Positions 1 to 10,293 of a stretch of 64,000 bases of DNA are shown here, piece after piece. The stretch's first letter is position 1. Each line of letters starts with the position of its first letter. Source of the DNA: JACSRF01 sp963695505 (lineage in GTDB: Bacteria; Chloroflexota; Anaerolineae; Promineifilales; Promineifilaceae); assembly GCA_963695505.1 (NCBI GenBank), contig CAVOGX010000004.1, positions 66,525-130,524 on the forward strand, in the 5' to 3' direction. Below the pieces are notes generated by a model. That model worked only from the letters and a program-made list of their open reading frames with translations. It did no database searches and had not been told where the DNA came from. The translations under genes and the position numbers were made by a program.

Positions 1-1525
1 GGTCCTCTTGCCGGCGTAGTAAGCGCCATAATTGCGGAATTTCTCGCCCACCCAGGAGCATGTTCAACATCAGGTAAACAATTACTCCCCCACTCCCACC
101 TATTAGCAAAAATTGCACCGGGTTTATTATGAAACGGCCGATTCCCCATATGGCCGCGCTCATTCCTAAAGCCGCCAGCAGCGCCCGACCGGCGCCAACA
201 GCCAGCTTCCGCTCATCCAGGCTGCCCAGCGTACGGCGATTTAATACAAACAACAGAGCAGACAACACGGTAAAGGCAACGGTGCTTGCCAATGCCAGAC
301 CCACAATCCCCAGGTCCTCTACCAACCAGTAAGCCAGGGTGACGTTAATTGCCAACCAGACTATGTAAGCAAACATAGGCGTGCGCGTATTGTGTTGGGC
401 ATAGAAAAGACGCGCCACAATCTCCAGTGTCGCCTCACTGATGAGGCGCACGCTGAAAACGAGCAGCACACTGTACACGAGGGCTGAAGAAGTGGCATCG
501 AACTCGCCGCCTTCCAGTAGAAAGGCTATCGCGGGCTGGCCAAGCAGAACGAGCCCTGCTGCTGCGGGTATCGTTAAGGTCCAGATGATGCTTAGGGTGG
601 AAACGGCCGTACGCTTCATACCTTCCAAGTCCCCAGCATTGAACAACTCAGCCAGCGTCGGAAACACTACCAGAGCAATAGCCGTCCCAAACAGGGTTTC
701 TGGGAGCTGCATCAGCGTGTAACCATAAAAGTAAGCGGACGTGCTGCCCGTGGGCAGCGCCGAGGCCAGGCGAATGATGAATAAATCTGCCACCTGAATT
801 GCCCCCAGCGTGATAATACGCGGTCCCATCAGTCGAATAATTTCGCGGACACCCTCTAAATGCAGGTCCAGCGCCGGTTTATAGCGGTAACGGTAACGCA
901 CAAGAGCAGGTAGCTGAATGGCTATATGCAGCACCCCGCCAACAACGGTTCCCCAGGCTAAGCCTTGTATGCCTAACGGCCGTAACAGCGTGACGCCAAT
1001 AAAGTAACCAATATCTAAAGCCACCGGTGCAAGGGCAGGTAGAGCAAAATGCTGGTGGGCATTCAGTACGCTGCTCAATACACCGCTTATGCCAAACAGC
1101 GTGGTCTGAATGAGGATGATGCGCATGATTTCGGCCGTTAGCTGCTGGGATTCAGGAGAGAAATCAGGCACAAGTACTACCCTGGTCAGCCAAGGCGCGA
1201 AAAATGCCCCCGACGCCGATATGACGCCCAAAAGGAGGATGACCAGAGTGAGAATGGTATTCGCCAGCCGCGCGCTTTTTACGGCCGTTTCTCGCGCCAG
1301 ATAACCAGCATAGACCGGTATAAAAGCTGCCGCCAGCGACCCGCCGGCAATTACAATGAAAAACACTTCTGGCAGTTGATTTGCGGCGGTAAAAGCATCA
1401 AATTCTGGTCCAGTGCCAAAATTAACGCTTACCAATCGGGTACGAATTAGCCCGGTAAGTTTCCCCAAACCAAAAAGGATGATGACTATTACTGAGGATT
1501 GCAGTAAATGACGGGCTCGCTTCAT
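1..1525 (-). CDS. murJ: MurJ/MviN lipid II flippase (C-terminus cut by window edge)
   Basis: The minus-strand frame is open from the ATG at 1525 down to the window edge, giving 508 residues with no stop. Family members are about 510-550 aa, so only a short C-terminus is missing. The protein is almost entirely hydrophobic with about 14 membrane segments. It starts with the typical Lys/Arg-rich N-terminus followed by a helix containing GLGKLTGLIRTRLVS and, in the first third, the family-like stretch GGSLAAAFIPVYAGYLAR. MurJ flips lipid-linked peptidoglycan precursor across the cytoplasmic membrane. The gene is divergent from the amylase gene, with about 200 bp between the two start codons. A sister role in flipping another polyprenyl-linked glycan cannot be excluded. 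Confidence 0.9.
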   Translation of the reverse strand, partial: MKRARHLLQSSVIVIILFGLGKLTGLIRTRLVSVNFGTGPEFDAFTAANQLPEVFFIVIAGGSLAAAFIPVYAGYLARETAVKSARLANTILTLVILLLGVISASGAFFAPWLTRVVLVPDFSPESQQLTAEIMRIILIQTTLFGISGVLSSVLNAHQHFALPALAPVALDIGYFIGVTLLRPLGIQGLAWGTVVGGVLHIAIQLPALVRYRYRYKPALDLHLEGVREIIRLMGPRIITLGAIQVADLFIIRLASALPTGSTSAYFYGYTLMQLPETLFGTAIALVVFPTLAELFNAGDLEGMKRTAVSTLSIIWTLTIPAAAGLVLLGQPAIAFLLEGGEFDATSSALVYSVLLVFSVRLISEATLEIVARLFYAQHNTRTPMFAYIVWLAINVTLAYWLVEDLGIVGLALASTVAFTVLSALLFVLNRRTLGSLDERKLAVGAGRALLAALGMSAAIWGIGRFIINPVQFLLIGGSGGVIVYLMLNMLLGGREIPQLWRLLRRQED

Positions 1526-1664
1526 AATAAGAAAATACCTTTCCAGATTGTGGTTACGAGTTACACTTTTTGCAACCAGCAGGCAGTATTTTATCTCTTT
1601 ACCGATTTTATTGCGGCAAATTGGTAAACCCTTATGAAGATTAGGGGACTGAAGGCAAAAATTT

Positions 1665-1697
1665 TTGCCATCACGAATATTAATTTCTGGCTATAAT
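1665..1697 (+). promoter_or_regulatory. Candidate -10 box for the amylase gene
   Basis: A perfect TATAAT lies at 1692-1697, 27 bases before the chosen ATG at 1725. The best -35-like word, TTGCCA at 1665-1670, is 21 bases upstream, which is too far, so only the -10 is well supported. Confidence 0.4.
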
Positions 1698-1724
1698 ACG
1701 ATTCAAAAATTGGAGAAAACATTC

Positions 1725-3185
1725 ATGAATGCAAAGACGCCAAACTGGGTAAAAGACGCGGTTTTTTACCAGATTTTTCCCGACCGCTTTGCGCACCGCA
1801 AGGCTGCTTTTGGGCAAAATCGGTATCCTGCAAAGCCAACAAATCTACAAGCCTGGGGCGCAAAACCAACCCGGCACGGCTTTATGGGTGGAGATTTATT
1901 GGGAATTATCGACAAACTAGATTACCTGGTGGACTTGGGCATAAATGCTATTTACCTCAACCCAATTTTTGCGTCTGCCTCAAATCATCGTTACCATGCC
2001 CATGATTATTACCAAGTGGACCCAATCCTGGGAGGTAATCTCGCTTTTTTTGAATTCCTACAAGCCGCTCACGACAACAATATTCGTGTTGTTCTAGATG
2101 GAGTATTTAACCACGCCAGCCGGGGTTTCTTCCAGTTTCACCACCTACTCGAGTGCGGCCCAGAATCTCCATTTGTTGATTGGTTCCGTGTTCATGAATG
2201 GCCGCTTAACGCCTATGATCGGGACGCTAATAAACCAAATTATGATAGCTGGTGGGGCAACGCGGCGCTGCCAGAATTTAATACAGACACGTTGGCCGTA
2301 CGCGAGTATTTGTGGGATGTGGCCACTTATTGGATCGAACAAGGCATCGATGGTTGGCGGCTGGACGTGCCCAACGAGATTGACGATGATGCATTTTGGC
2401 AGGAGTTTCGACGGCGGGTTAAGGCCGTGAACCAGGAGGCGTACATTGTGGGCGAACTGTGGCATGACGCCAAGCGGTGGCTGCAAGGTGACCAATTTGA
2501 TGCCCAAATGGATTACAACTTCACCCGCGCGGCTTTTAGCTTTTTCGTGGGAAAAAACATGAATCAGCAGGATACCCCTGGAATGGGGTATGGGTTGATG
2601 CCCTCGTTGACGGGTCAGGAATTTGGTGCGGAACTTCATCGCTTAACCCATGAACTATATTCACAGGAGATTGTTCAGGCGCAAATGACAATGTTGGGCA
2701 GTCATGACACGCCTCGTTTGTTGACAATCGCCAATAATGACAAAACGGCCGTTCGTCTCATGTTTCTTTGTCAAATGACATTCCCTGGCGCGCCAAATAT
2801 TTATTATGGAGATGAGATCGGGATGACTGGGCGTGGAGATCCGGACTGCCGCCGCGCTTTCCCCTGGCATGACCAGAGCATGTGGGACCAAGAATTACTG
2901 GCGGACGTGCGCAGCTATGTGCGCTTGCGTCACGAAACCCCGGCATTGCGGCGCGGCTCCTTTGAACTTTTGTATGCCAATAAGAGTAGCGTGGTCTATC
3001 AGCGAAGATTAGATGAGCAAACCGTGGTTTGCGCATTTAACGCCGGTGTACCGCCTAAAGTTATTAAATGTCCCGCCGGGTTTGGGCAAAGGCTAGAGGA
3101 AAAATTGGCCAACCAGGGTCAGCCTTTTATTGCAGGCGAAAGTTACAGGATTAACGGCCGTTCTGCCCGCATCTGGGCAAATTGA
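1725..3185 (+). CDS. GH13 alpha-amylase / neopullulanase-like glycosidase
   Basis: The 486-aa protein reads as a cytoplasmic alpha-amylase family enzyme (no signal peptide) acting on alpha-glucans or maltodextrins. The start at 1725 is preferred over an in-frame upstream codon at 1665 because GGAG at 1712-1715 is well spaced and the family N-terminus (WVKDAVFYQIFPDRF) begins right after. The four GH13 regions are visible: DGVFNH; GWRLDVPNE with nucleophile D214; IVGELWHD with acid/base E244; GSHDTPR with D328. The C-terminal ~70 residues form the usual beta-sandwich. It stands alone between murJ and the signalling cluster. Exact specificity (pullulan, cyclodextrin or maltodextrin) cannot be read from sequence. 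Confidence 0.9.
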   Translation: MNAKTPNWVKDAVFYQIFPDRFAHRKAAFGQNRYPAKPTNLQAWGAKPTRHGFMGGDLLGIIDKLDYLVDLGINAIYLNPIFASASNHRYHAHDYYQVDPILGGNLAFFEFLQAAHDNNIRVVLDGVFNHASRGFFQFHHLLECGPESPFVDWFRVHEWPLNAYDRDANKPNYDSWWGNAALPEFNTDTLAVREYLWDVATYWIEQGIDGWRLDVPNEIDDDAFWQEFRRRVKAVNQEAYIVGELWHDAKRWLQGDQFDAQMDYNFTRAAFSFFVGKNMNQQDTPGMGYGLMPSLTGQEFGAELHRLTHELYSQEIVQAQMTMLGSHDTPRLLTIANNDKTAVRLMFLCQMTFPGAPNIYYGDEIGMTGRGDPDCRRAFPWHDQSMWDQELLADVRSYVRLRHETPALRRGSFELLYANKSSVVYQRRLDEQTVVCAFNAGVPPKVIKCPAGFGQRLEEKLANQGQPFIAGESYRINGRSARIWAN

Positions 3186-3288
3186 CGAAACACAATTCTC
3201 GGAGCATTTACGGCAAAACCACTTCATTCCATGTATTATCTGATAGGCATTGTGTACTTGGCGCTCGATTTCCCGCAAAGGGTTGTGT

Positions 3289-3666
3289 ATGAGTAAGTCA
3301 CCTCTCATACTTTATGTAGAAGACAACCCGGACAATCGCAAACTCGTCCGGCGCATTCTACTTGCCCATGGATTCGAATTTCATGGGTTAGCCAATGCCA
3401 AAGAGACCTTTAAATTTCTTGAAGCACAAATTCCGGATCTCATTCTCATGGACATCAATCTTCCCGAGATTGACGGGTATGCCATGACGAAACAACTTCG
3501 CAAACAAACAGATCTGGCGCAAATCCCCATCATTGCCCTCACCGCCAGCGTCATGAAGGCCGACAAAGAAAAAGCCACCGCGGCTGGGTGCAACGGATTT
3601 ATTCAAAAACCCATCAACGTTGACCTTCTCCCCAAACAGATAACCGATTACTTAAACAGGAAATAG
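3289..3666 (+). CDS. Single-domain response regulator (CheY/DivK type)
   Basis: This 125-aa protein is only a receiver domain. The acidic pocket (VEDN, E11-D12), phospho-acceptor D55 in LMDINLP, T85 in ALTAS and K107 in QKPIN are all present. The longer frame beginning at 3250 is rejected because the receiver fold starts directly at MSKSPLILYVEDN (ATG 3289). With no output domain, it probably relays phosphate or acts by protein contact, as DivK or CheY do. It opens a co-directional cluster of receivers and kinases running to 11559, 6 bp ahead of the next receiver gene. The likely donors are the histidine kinases at 5947 and 10294. Confidence 0.92.
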   Translation: MSKSPLILYVEDNPDNRKLVRRILLAHGFEFHGLANAKETFKFLEAQIPDLILMDINLPEIDGYAMTKQLRKQTDLAQIPIIALTASVMKADKEKATAAGCNGFIQKPINVDLLPKQITDYLNRK

Positions 3667-3672
3667 TAACAA

Positions 3673-4101
3673 ATGAGCAAGGCAAACTTACCAATTGACC
3701 CTCAGATAGCCCACGTACTTGTGGTGGAAGACAATGTGTCCAACTTTGTGCTCATAGCTAAATTGCTTGCTTTTATGGGCATTGAAAAGTGTGAATGGAA
3801 AACCACAGGCTGGGGGGTGGTTGAATTTGCCAACACAATGACTCGCGTCGATCTTGTCCTTATGGATTTACGGCTTCCTCACGAGGACGGCTATGAAGCC
3901 CTCCGCCAGATTCGCGCGCACCCACAGCTAAAAGACACCTTAGTCGTTGTTGTGACGGCGCAGGGCAGCTCCGTAGAGATGGGAAAGGCACGCGCTGCAG
4001 GGTTCGATGGCTTCATTGCTAAACCCCTAGATGTTGACAAATTCCCAGAGCAGATCCGTCGCATATTGCGTGGCGATGAGGTGTGGGAACCAGGAGGTTA
4101 G
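3673..4101 (+). CDS. Single-domain response regulator, second copy
   Basis: A 142-aa receiver domain with a ten-residue N-terminal extension. The acidic pair is in VVEDN (E19-D20), the phosphorylatable Asp is D65 in VLMDLRLP, the switch Thr is T95 in VVTAQ and the conserved Lys is K117 in AKPLD. It lies 6 bp after the previous receiver gene and abuts the next gene (TAG at 4099-4101, ATG at 4102), so the three are almost certainly co-transcribed. It is clearly diverged from its neighbour, so the two are not a recent duplication. No DNA-binding output is attached. Confidence 0.92.
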   Translation: MSKANLPIDPQIAHVLVVEDNVSNFVLIAKLLAFMGIEKCEWKTTGWGVVEFANTMTRVDLVLMDLRLPHEDGYEALRQIRAHPQLKDTLVVVVTAQGSSVEMGKARAAGFDGFIAKPLDVDKFPEQIRRILRGDEVWEPGG

Positions 4102-5940
4102 ATGAAAACATTGTCCAACAAACCTTTATCCCACCATGGCTCCGGTATTTTGGAAGATCAAAGAATATTTTTACAAATTTTAGCTGTCGTTCTAACCCTA
4201 TCACCTCTAGCGTATTCCATCATTTCCCCTATACTGCACAACATCTCTTTTCTTTTGCCCCCAATAAATGTTTTAATTAGCCTGGCCATACTCTTTGTAG
4301 CCTTCTATCTGATTCGCAAAAAGTACCTTTCACTTGCCATCCACTTTATATTCATCCCAAACCTCATTTTCCTTACTTTGAGTTTATTTAGCAGCGGCGC
4401 GCCCTTTTTTGCCTACTTTATGCTAATAACGCTCGTCGCTATGATTTTTCTTGACAAAATCTCTGCCGCCATAATTTATGGCATCGTCATTTTACTTGCT
4501 GTCTCTTTCATAGTTTTTGCCACGAACCAGATGGAAGCCAGTTTTCTTCCAGGTTACTATCTAACATCTGTCAGCCTGGGATTAATATCATGGTCTGCAA
4601 GGACCATATCTAAAAATACTCTTCAGCTTTCAAGGCTAAATGCTGCCAGCCATGAGCATGCAAACGAAGTTTTGACTACTGCCCGGCAAAATGCAGAGCT
4701 GGCAACAGAGGCACAGGCTAGAGCTGCCCAATTAAGTACGCTCAACCGGATTAGCATGCTGTTATCTTTATCGCCAACCCTGGCGGATGTGTTTGATGGC
4801 GCGAGACGTGAGATTTTTTCGCTTATTGAGGCAACTGGTTTGTCAATTATGCTGTTGACGCCCGAGAAAACCCACATCAACTGGATTTACGGGTTCGAAA
4901 AAGGGAAAGAAGTGGATTTGTCTCATATTGCCCCTCTTCCCATTAGCCAAGGATTTAGCGGACATGTAGTTCGGACACGTGAAGTGTTACTGATTAACCA
5001 CCAGACTCAGGAAATTAGCGCTGAGTACAAGTCATTTACAATAGGAGCACCAGCAAGTAGTTGGTTAGGTTTGCCTTTAATCGTCGCCAATGAATTAATC
5101 GGCGTGTTAGCCGTGGAAAACGAATTCGACCATGACGCATTTACACAACAGGATGTTGATTTACTAAAGATTATTGCTGGACCTCTTGCGGTTGCGATAA
5201 ATAACCATCTTCAATTTACCAGGATAGAAGAAGCATTGGCATCGCAATCTGAGCAGCGAATTCAGTTGCAAACGGCAGCAGAAGTAGCGGCCGCAGCTAC
5301 TTCGATTTTAGGAAAGCAAGAGCTAATTGAACGATCAGTATCCTTGATTAAAGAGCGTTTTAATTTGTATTATGTGGGGTTGTTTCTGGCGGATGGCGAT
5401 GGGGAAAATGCGATTCTACGAGCCGGAAGCGGTGATGCTGGGCGGCAGCAAGTTTCTCAAGGCCACAGCTTAAAAATTGGTGGTCGGTCTTTGATCGGTG
5501 GGGCGATGAGTGACGGCCGTATCCGTATTTCGCAGGACGTAATAGCCGATACAGAATGGCAACCGAATCCCATATTACCAGAAACCAAGGCAGAATTGGC
5601 GCTGCCACTCAAAGTTCGGGGGCGCATCATTGGCGCTTTAACCGTCCAAAGCAATCAACGAAATTTCTTCAAAGACAGCCTCATAGGTACTTTGCAAACT
5701 ATGGCTGACCAATTGGCCATCGCCATTGAGAATGCACAGTTGCTTGAAAACGCTGAAGCGCGTGCCAGGCAGCAGCGCCTGTTAAATGAAGTTAGCTTAC
5801 AGATGTATCGTTCCACAGATGTGACAGAAATAATTCGCACCGGATTAAAAGCCCTCTCCGAACAACTCGAGGGGGCCCCTGTCAGCGTTCATTTGGGCGA
5901 CAGCACACCCACGTTATCGGCACCAAGAGGGGAAAAATAA
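4102..5940 (+). CDS. Membrane-anchored tandem-GAF sensor protein without kinase domain
   Basis: The 612-aa protein has about six hydrophobic helices between residues 25 and 170, a short coiled-coil linker (about 170-215), then two GAF domains (roughly 225-375 and 400-560) and a short tail. No HisKA, HATPase, GGDEF or phosphatase motif is present, so it is a sensor module without its own output. The second GAF resembles the last complete GAF of the downstream kinase (shared words LYYVGLFL, NPxLPETxAELALPL, GALTVQS). That suggests duplication and possible co-assembly, with this protein feeding signals to the kinase at 5947, 6 bp downstream. GAF domains bind small ligands or cofactors; which one is unknown. 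Confidence 0.85.
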   Translation: MKTLSNKPLSHHGSGILEDQRIFLQILAVVLTLSPLAYSIISPILHNISFLLPPINVLISLAILFVAFYLIRKKYLSLAIHFIFIPNLIFLTLSLFSSGAPFFAYFMLITLVAMIFLDKISAAIIYGIVILLAVSFIVFATNQMEASFLPGYYLTSVSLGLISWSARTISKNTLQLSRLNAASHEHANEVLTTARQNAELATEAQARAAQLSTLNRISMLLSLSPTLADVFDGARREIFSLIEATGLSIMLLTPEKTHINWIYGFEKGKEVDLSHIAPLPISQGFSGHVVRTREVLLINHQTQEISAEYKSFTIGAPASSWLGLPLIVANELIGVLAVENEFDHDAFTQQDVDLLKIIAGPLAVAINNHLQFTRIEEALASQSEQRIQLQTAAEVAAAATSILGKQELIERSVSLIKERFNLYYVGLFLADGDGENAILRAGSGDAGRQQVSQGHSLKIGGRSLIGGAMSDGRIRISQDVIADTEWQPNPILPETKAELALPLKVRGRIIGALTVQSNQRNFFKDSLIGTLQTMADQLAIAIENAQLLENAEARARQQRLLNEVSLQMYRSTDVTEIIRTGLKALSEQLEGAPVSVHLGDSTPTLSAPRGEK

Positions 5941-5946
5941 ATAGGC

Positions 5947-8563
5947 ATGGATGAATTGACCCCTCATCGTTGGAACAACCAACAAAAGCAAGACTCTAAT
6001 TTGCAGACGCATTATTATCAGAGGGTGTTGGACCTTAATGCGCATCTGGCAGCGCTGCAAAACGAAAACGATTTGCTACGCGAGGCGCTGCAAGGGATTT
6101 GCGAGGCGCTGGAAATGCGCCATGCCACTTGTTATGAGCGGCGCGCTTCCCAAGAGCATTGGTTTGTGCGTGAAACAACGGACACAAACCTGCAACGAGG
6201 GCACTATGCACCAGATGAAACGGCCGTTTTGCTTGAAAAATCCCTGGTACAAAGTGACATGGCCCTGCAAAAAACCGCTGATTCCCTTCTCGCAGCCAGC
6301 CCCCTGGTAGCTGGCGACCACACTCTAGGGGCTTTAGTTGTGGAAGGCGAAACGGCTCAAGGCGAGTTTTTTTCCACTCAAGGTCTGCCGATTTTATTGC
6401 AAACCTTTGCCCAGAATCTTGCCGCCCTTTGGCACAATTTACGCTATTTACATGAAGTGCAACAGCGGCATCAGGAATTAGCCGTGTTGCAAAGCCGCCA
6501 AATTGACAATCTTTGGAACACAACTCAGACTGCATTCCAGGCAGGTTACGCAGAAAAGGGATTTGATTTTAAACGTCTGCAAGATGGAAAGTCAGCGCCC
6601 ATTAACGGCAAGCAGCTTCCTCTTTTGCTGGGCGATATTCCTTTTGGCTCTGTCATCCTTTCCAAAGCAGAAAAGTTGAGTCCAGACCAGCTTGAGCTAA
6701 TCCAGAGCCTGACGCGCGAAATGGGCAATGCCCTTAACAATGCCTATTTGCTGCAAACCACGCGCGTCCATGCCAACCAGCTTGCCCTGGCCACAGAGGT
6801 GTCTCGTGCGGCAACGACCATCCTTGACCGAAATCATCTCATTCAAGAGGTTGTCGACCTCATTCGCAGTCGATTCACGCTTTATTATGTGGGTTTATTT
6901 TTAGTCGACGCCAACGAAAAAAAGGCTGTTTTGCAGGCGGGAACCGGAGAAGCAGGCCGGTTGCAGGTGGAGCGCAAACACAGTTTGCTAATTGGTGGGC
7001 CGTCGATGGTCGGAACGGCCGTTGCCAGTGGTAAGGCCATCGTGGAGCAAGACGTGCGGCGGGCTGTCGCCTTCATTCCCAACCCCCTGTTGCCCGAAAC
7101 CCGAGCCGAGCTCGCCCTTCCTTTGCGTACGCGCGGTCGCGTCATGGGCGCTCTAACCGTCCAAAGCACCGAGCGCCATGCCTTTTCCGATGAAATCGTA
7201 GCCGTATTACAAAATCTGGCCGACCAGCTAGCAACTGCCATCGAAACAGCCACCCTTTTTGAGCAAACTCAAGAATCTCTGGCTGAGACCAATCGCTTGT
7301 ACGACGCAAGTCAACAAATTAGCGCCGCCCGTAATCCCCAGGAAGTGTTTGAGGCTTTAGTCAAACTATTCCAGTCAAATTGATTTCGTTGACGTTGCCC
7401 AAATAATCGTAAATGATCCGGACGATGATGCGTTTTTGCTAAGTCCGGCGGTTTGGAGCCGAGTCTCCCCTTGCAAACAAGGCGCCGGCCATTTACATGC
7501 GGGAGAAATACCAGTTTGGCGAGTATGCAATCCAGAACAAGCTGCTCATCTTTGAAGACGCGCTGACCGACAAACGGGTTGACGATGCAATGAGAGACTG
7601 GTTTCTCTCCAACCACCTCCGTTCGTCCGCCCTGATTGCCCTGCAGCAAGAAGATGAGTGGTTAGGCGCTTTGGCACTGTTCAACCATGCCCTCAATGCA
7701 TTTAACGAAAAATCCTTGCAGCCCTTTCTGACCCTCACCGACCAGGCCGCAGTCATCCTGGCAAATCAGCGCCTTTTGCGAGAAGTCCAGGCGGCAAACG
7801 AGCAGTTGCGGCAGCTAGACCAGTTAAAGACGCAATTCTTGGCAAATATGTCTCACGAATTGCGCACACCGTTAAATTCCATTATTGGTTTTTCTCGCGT
7901 TATTTTGAAAGGCATTGATGGTCCAATCAATCAGGAACAAGAAGAAGACTTGACCTCAATTTACAATAATGGGCAGCATTTGCTGCGCCTCATCAATGAA
8001 GTTTTGGATATGGCCAAAATTGAGGCGGGTAAAATGGAACTGGCATTTGAAATTGTAGATTTAAAATCAACGCTTGCACGGCGCTCTAGAAACTATCCGC
8101 AGCCTGACCCAGGAGAAGGGGCTGGAGCTGCGCGCCCACATTGAGCCAGATTTACCCAATATTGAAGCAGACGCTGTCCGGCTGCGACAGATTTTAAACA
8201 ATTTGCTCTCCAATGCTGTGAAGTACACAGATCTCGGGCTTCGTGTCTTTAACAGCGCGCAAAGAGGGCGCAAACCATGTCCGGATCACCGTAAAAGATT
8301 CTGGGATTGGTATTTCGCAAAATGATTTTGACAAGCTGTTTGCCGCTTTTGCGCAGGTGGATAGTTCAACGACGCGAGCAGTTGGTGGTACAGGCCTGGG
8401 GCTACCCATCACCAAATGGCTGGTTACCATGCACCAGGGTTCAATTATGGTTGAAAGCCGCGTGGGTGAAGGTTCAACCTTTCACGTCACTTTGCCACTG
8501 CACCAGGACGAGACCCTCACGTCACAAATGACCTTTTCAGAATCCCTGGAACAGCCACAATGA
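5947..8563 (+). pseudogene. GAF-type sensor histidine kinase, interrupted by four frameshifts
   Basis: Read across frames this is one soluble histidine kinase of about 870 residues: N-terminal GAF-like regions, a clear GAF near codons 275-440, a further GAF spanning 7270-7760, HisKA with MSHELRTPLNS (near 7850) and HATPase with the N box (LNNLLSNAVKYT, near 8200), G1 (DSGIGIS) and G2 (GGTGLGLP). Frame breaks fall near 7379, 7450, 8080 and 8240, and all four are net +1. All catalytic motifs survive, so it is either very recently inactivated or, more likely, carries sequence errors. Its stop overlaps the next ATG (ATGA at 8560), indicating translational coupling. It lies 6 bp after the kinase-less GAF sensor. 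Confidence 0.8.
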
Positions 8564-10234
8564 GGTCTTTCTCCATTTCTTGCCGCGCCTGTGGGGCGCA
8601 ACGGCCGTTTACGGGTCCGATAGCGAGCTGTTCCCAATGCGGCGCAGGCTGGCTGGATGCGGTCTACCCTCTTCATCAAGATTTAGGTTGGCCGCAATCT
8701 CTAAATCAGTATGGCGCTAACCTGTGGCGCTACCGCGATTTATTGCCCCTGCGCCATGACAAAAACATTATCACCTTTGGCGAAGGGTGGACTCCACTGC
8801 TGCCCGCTCAAAACCTGGGCCTCATGCTGGGGCATAAGCGCATTTACATCAAAGATGAGCGACAGGGGCCAACCGGCTCTTTCAAAGATCGCCAGGCAGC
8901 CATTGCTGTCAGCGCCATGAAAGAAGCTGGGATCACCGAAGCGGTAGTTGCCTCAACCGGCAATGTCGCCATCGCTTATTCTGCATATTGCGCCCGCGCT
9001 GGCATTAAGCTGTGGGTCTTCTTACCCAGCAGCGTTCCTGTCGAAAAAATGCGCGAGGTGGCAATCTATGGCTCAGAGGTCATCAAAATAACCGGTACGT
9101 ATGATCAGACAAAAGATATCGCTGCCCAATTTGCCGCCAGTAAAAACATCTTCCTGGACCGGGGCATCAAAGGTATTGCCGCTAAAGAAGCCATGAAAAC
9201 TATCGCTTTTGAAGTTGCAGAACAGTTAGGGGCCGCACTGGCAGGGGCAGACCCTATGAAGCCCAATGGCGGCCAATATCCCTGGCGCGTGCCCGATTGG
9301 TACTTGCAGTCGGTTAGCGGCGGTCTGGGTCCAGTAGGGGTCATGAAAGGGTTTGCTGAATTAAACGCATTAGGCCTGGTTGAGGGTATGCCTAAATTGG
9401 GCTGCTTTCAGCCCAGCGGCTGCGCCCCCATGGTGCACGCCTATGAGTCCGAAAACCTGACAGCCTCTCCGGTGAATGACCCCATAACAGACATTATCAC
9501 CCTGGCTACCGGCAATCCAGGTCAGGCATATGAAGTACTGTCTGAGCTCACGCGGCATGCATGGCGGGATATTTGCCGCTGTCACTGACACAGAGGCATT
9601 CCAGGCGCTGCGCGTGGTAGCGGAAATGGATGGTCTCTCGGTAGAACCAGCAACGGCCGTTACCTTTGCCGGTCTCTTCAAACTAATTAGGCAGGGCGTC
9701 ATTAAGCCCCACGAAACAGTTGTCCTCAACTGCTCCGGGCATACCTTCCCCGTTGAGAAGCAAATTGTAGGCGAACACTTTACCCGCGACATGAACGTCA
9801 GCGAAAATGCCGCCCAGGGACGCTCTGAAGGGTTACTCACGGCACTGGAAGAACTGGATGAGCGCGTGAAGCGCATTACCATAATCGAAGACAATCCCGA
9901 TTCAGCCCGGCTCATTCGCCGCATTCTCCAGGCGCAGGGTAAGTTCCACATTGAGGAAGCCCGTGACGGCCAAACAGGGCTTGCCCTTATTCAGAAAACG
10001 CCGCCCAATCTCCTCCTATTGGATTTGATGATGCCTGGATTAGATGGTTTTAGCATCATCGAAATTATGAAAAAAGATCCCAACTTGCACACAATTCCGA
10101 TTATAGTCATCACTGCCAAGGAATTAACGCCTATTGAAAGACAACGGTTAAGCGGTAAAATCAAGGCGTTATTGCAAAAAGGAACTTTTATGGATTCTGA
10201 CCTGCTCCAAGATATCCAGCAGGCCATACCCTGA
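8560..10234 (+). CDS. Threonine-synthase-like PLP enzyme fused to a response-regulator receiver (one frameshift)
   Basis: The N-terminal part (8560 to about 9790) matches threonine synthase: a zinc ribbon with C8-x2-C11 and C24-x2-C27, the PLP lysine K109 in GSFKD, STGN and the Gly-rich SVSGGLGPVG. Threonine synthase turns O-phosphohomoserine into threonine. A net +1 frame break lies near 9545-9560, after which YEVLxxL continues as a normal C-terminus (LSVEPATAVTFAGL). In the same unbroken frame a linker leads to a complete receiver domain: EDN, phospho-acceptor Asp in LLLLDLMMPGLDG (codon near 10022) and ITAKE. The fusion joint is therefore not caused by the frameshift. It sits between two histidine kinase genes. 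Whether it still makes threonine or is a PLP-based signalling protein is open. Confidence 0.8.
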
Positions 10235-10293
10235 CACTGGTCAGAAACGAGCACCTTAAACGTGCCATCAAGCAGGTAGAGACGGATTCATTC

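Noticed and set aside
7370..7390. The TGA at 7381-7383 in the histidine kinase as a second selenocysteine codon
   Set aside because: Continuing in the same frame hits another stop within three codons, and the true continuation is in another reading frame, so this is a frameshift and not a recoded UGA.
8560..10234. Threonine synthase and receiver as two separate genes joined by a sequencing error
   Set aside because: The joint itself (about 9790-9880) is in one continuous frame with no start codon and ribosome site between the domains; the only break lies upstream within the enzyme.
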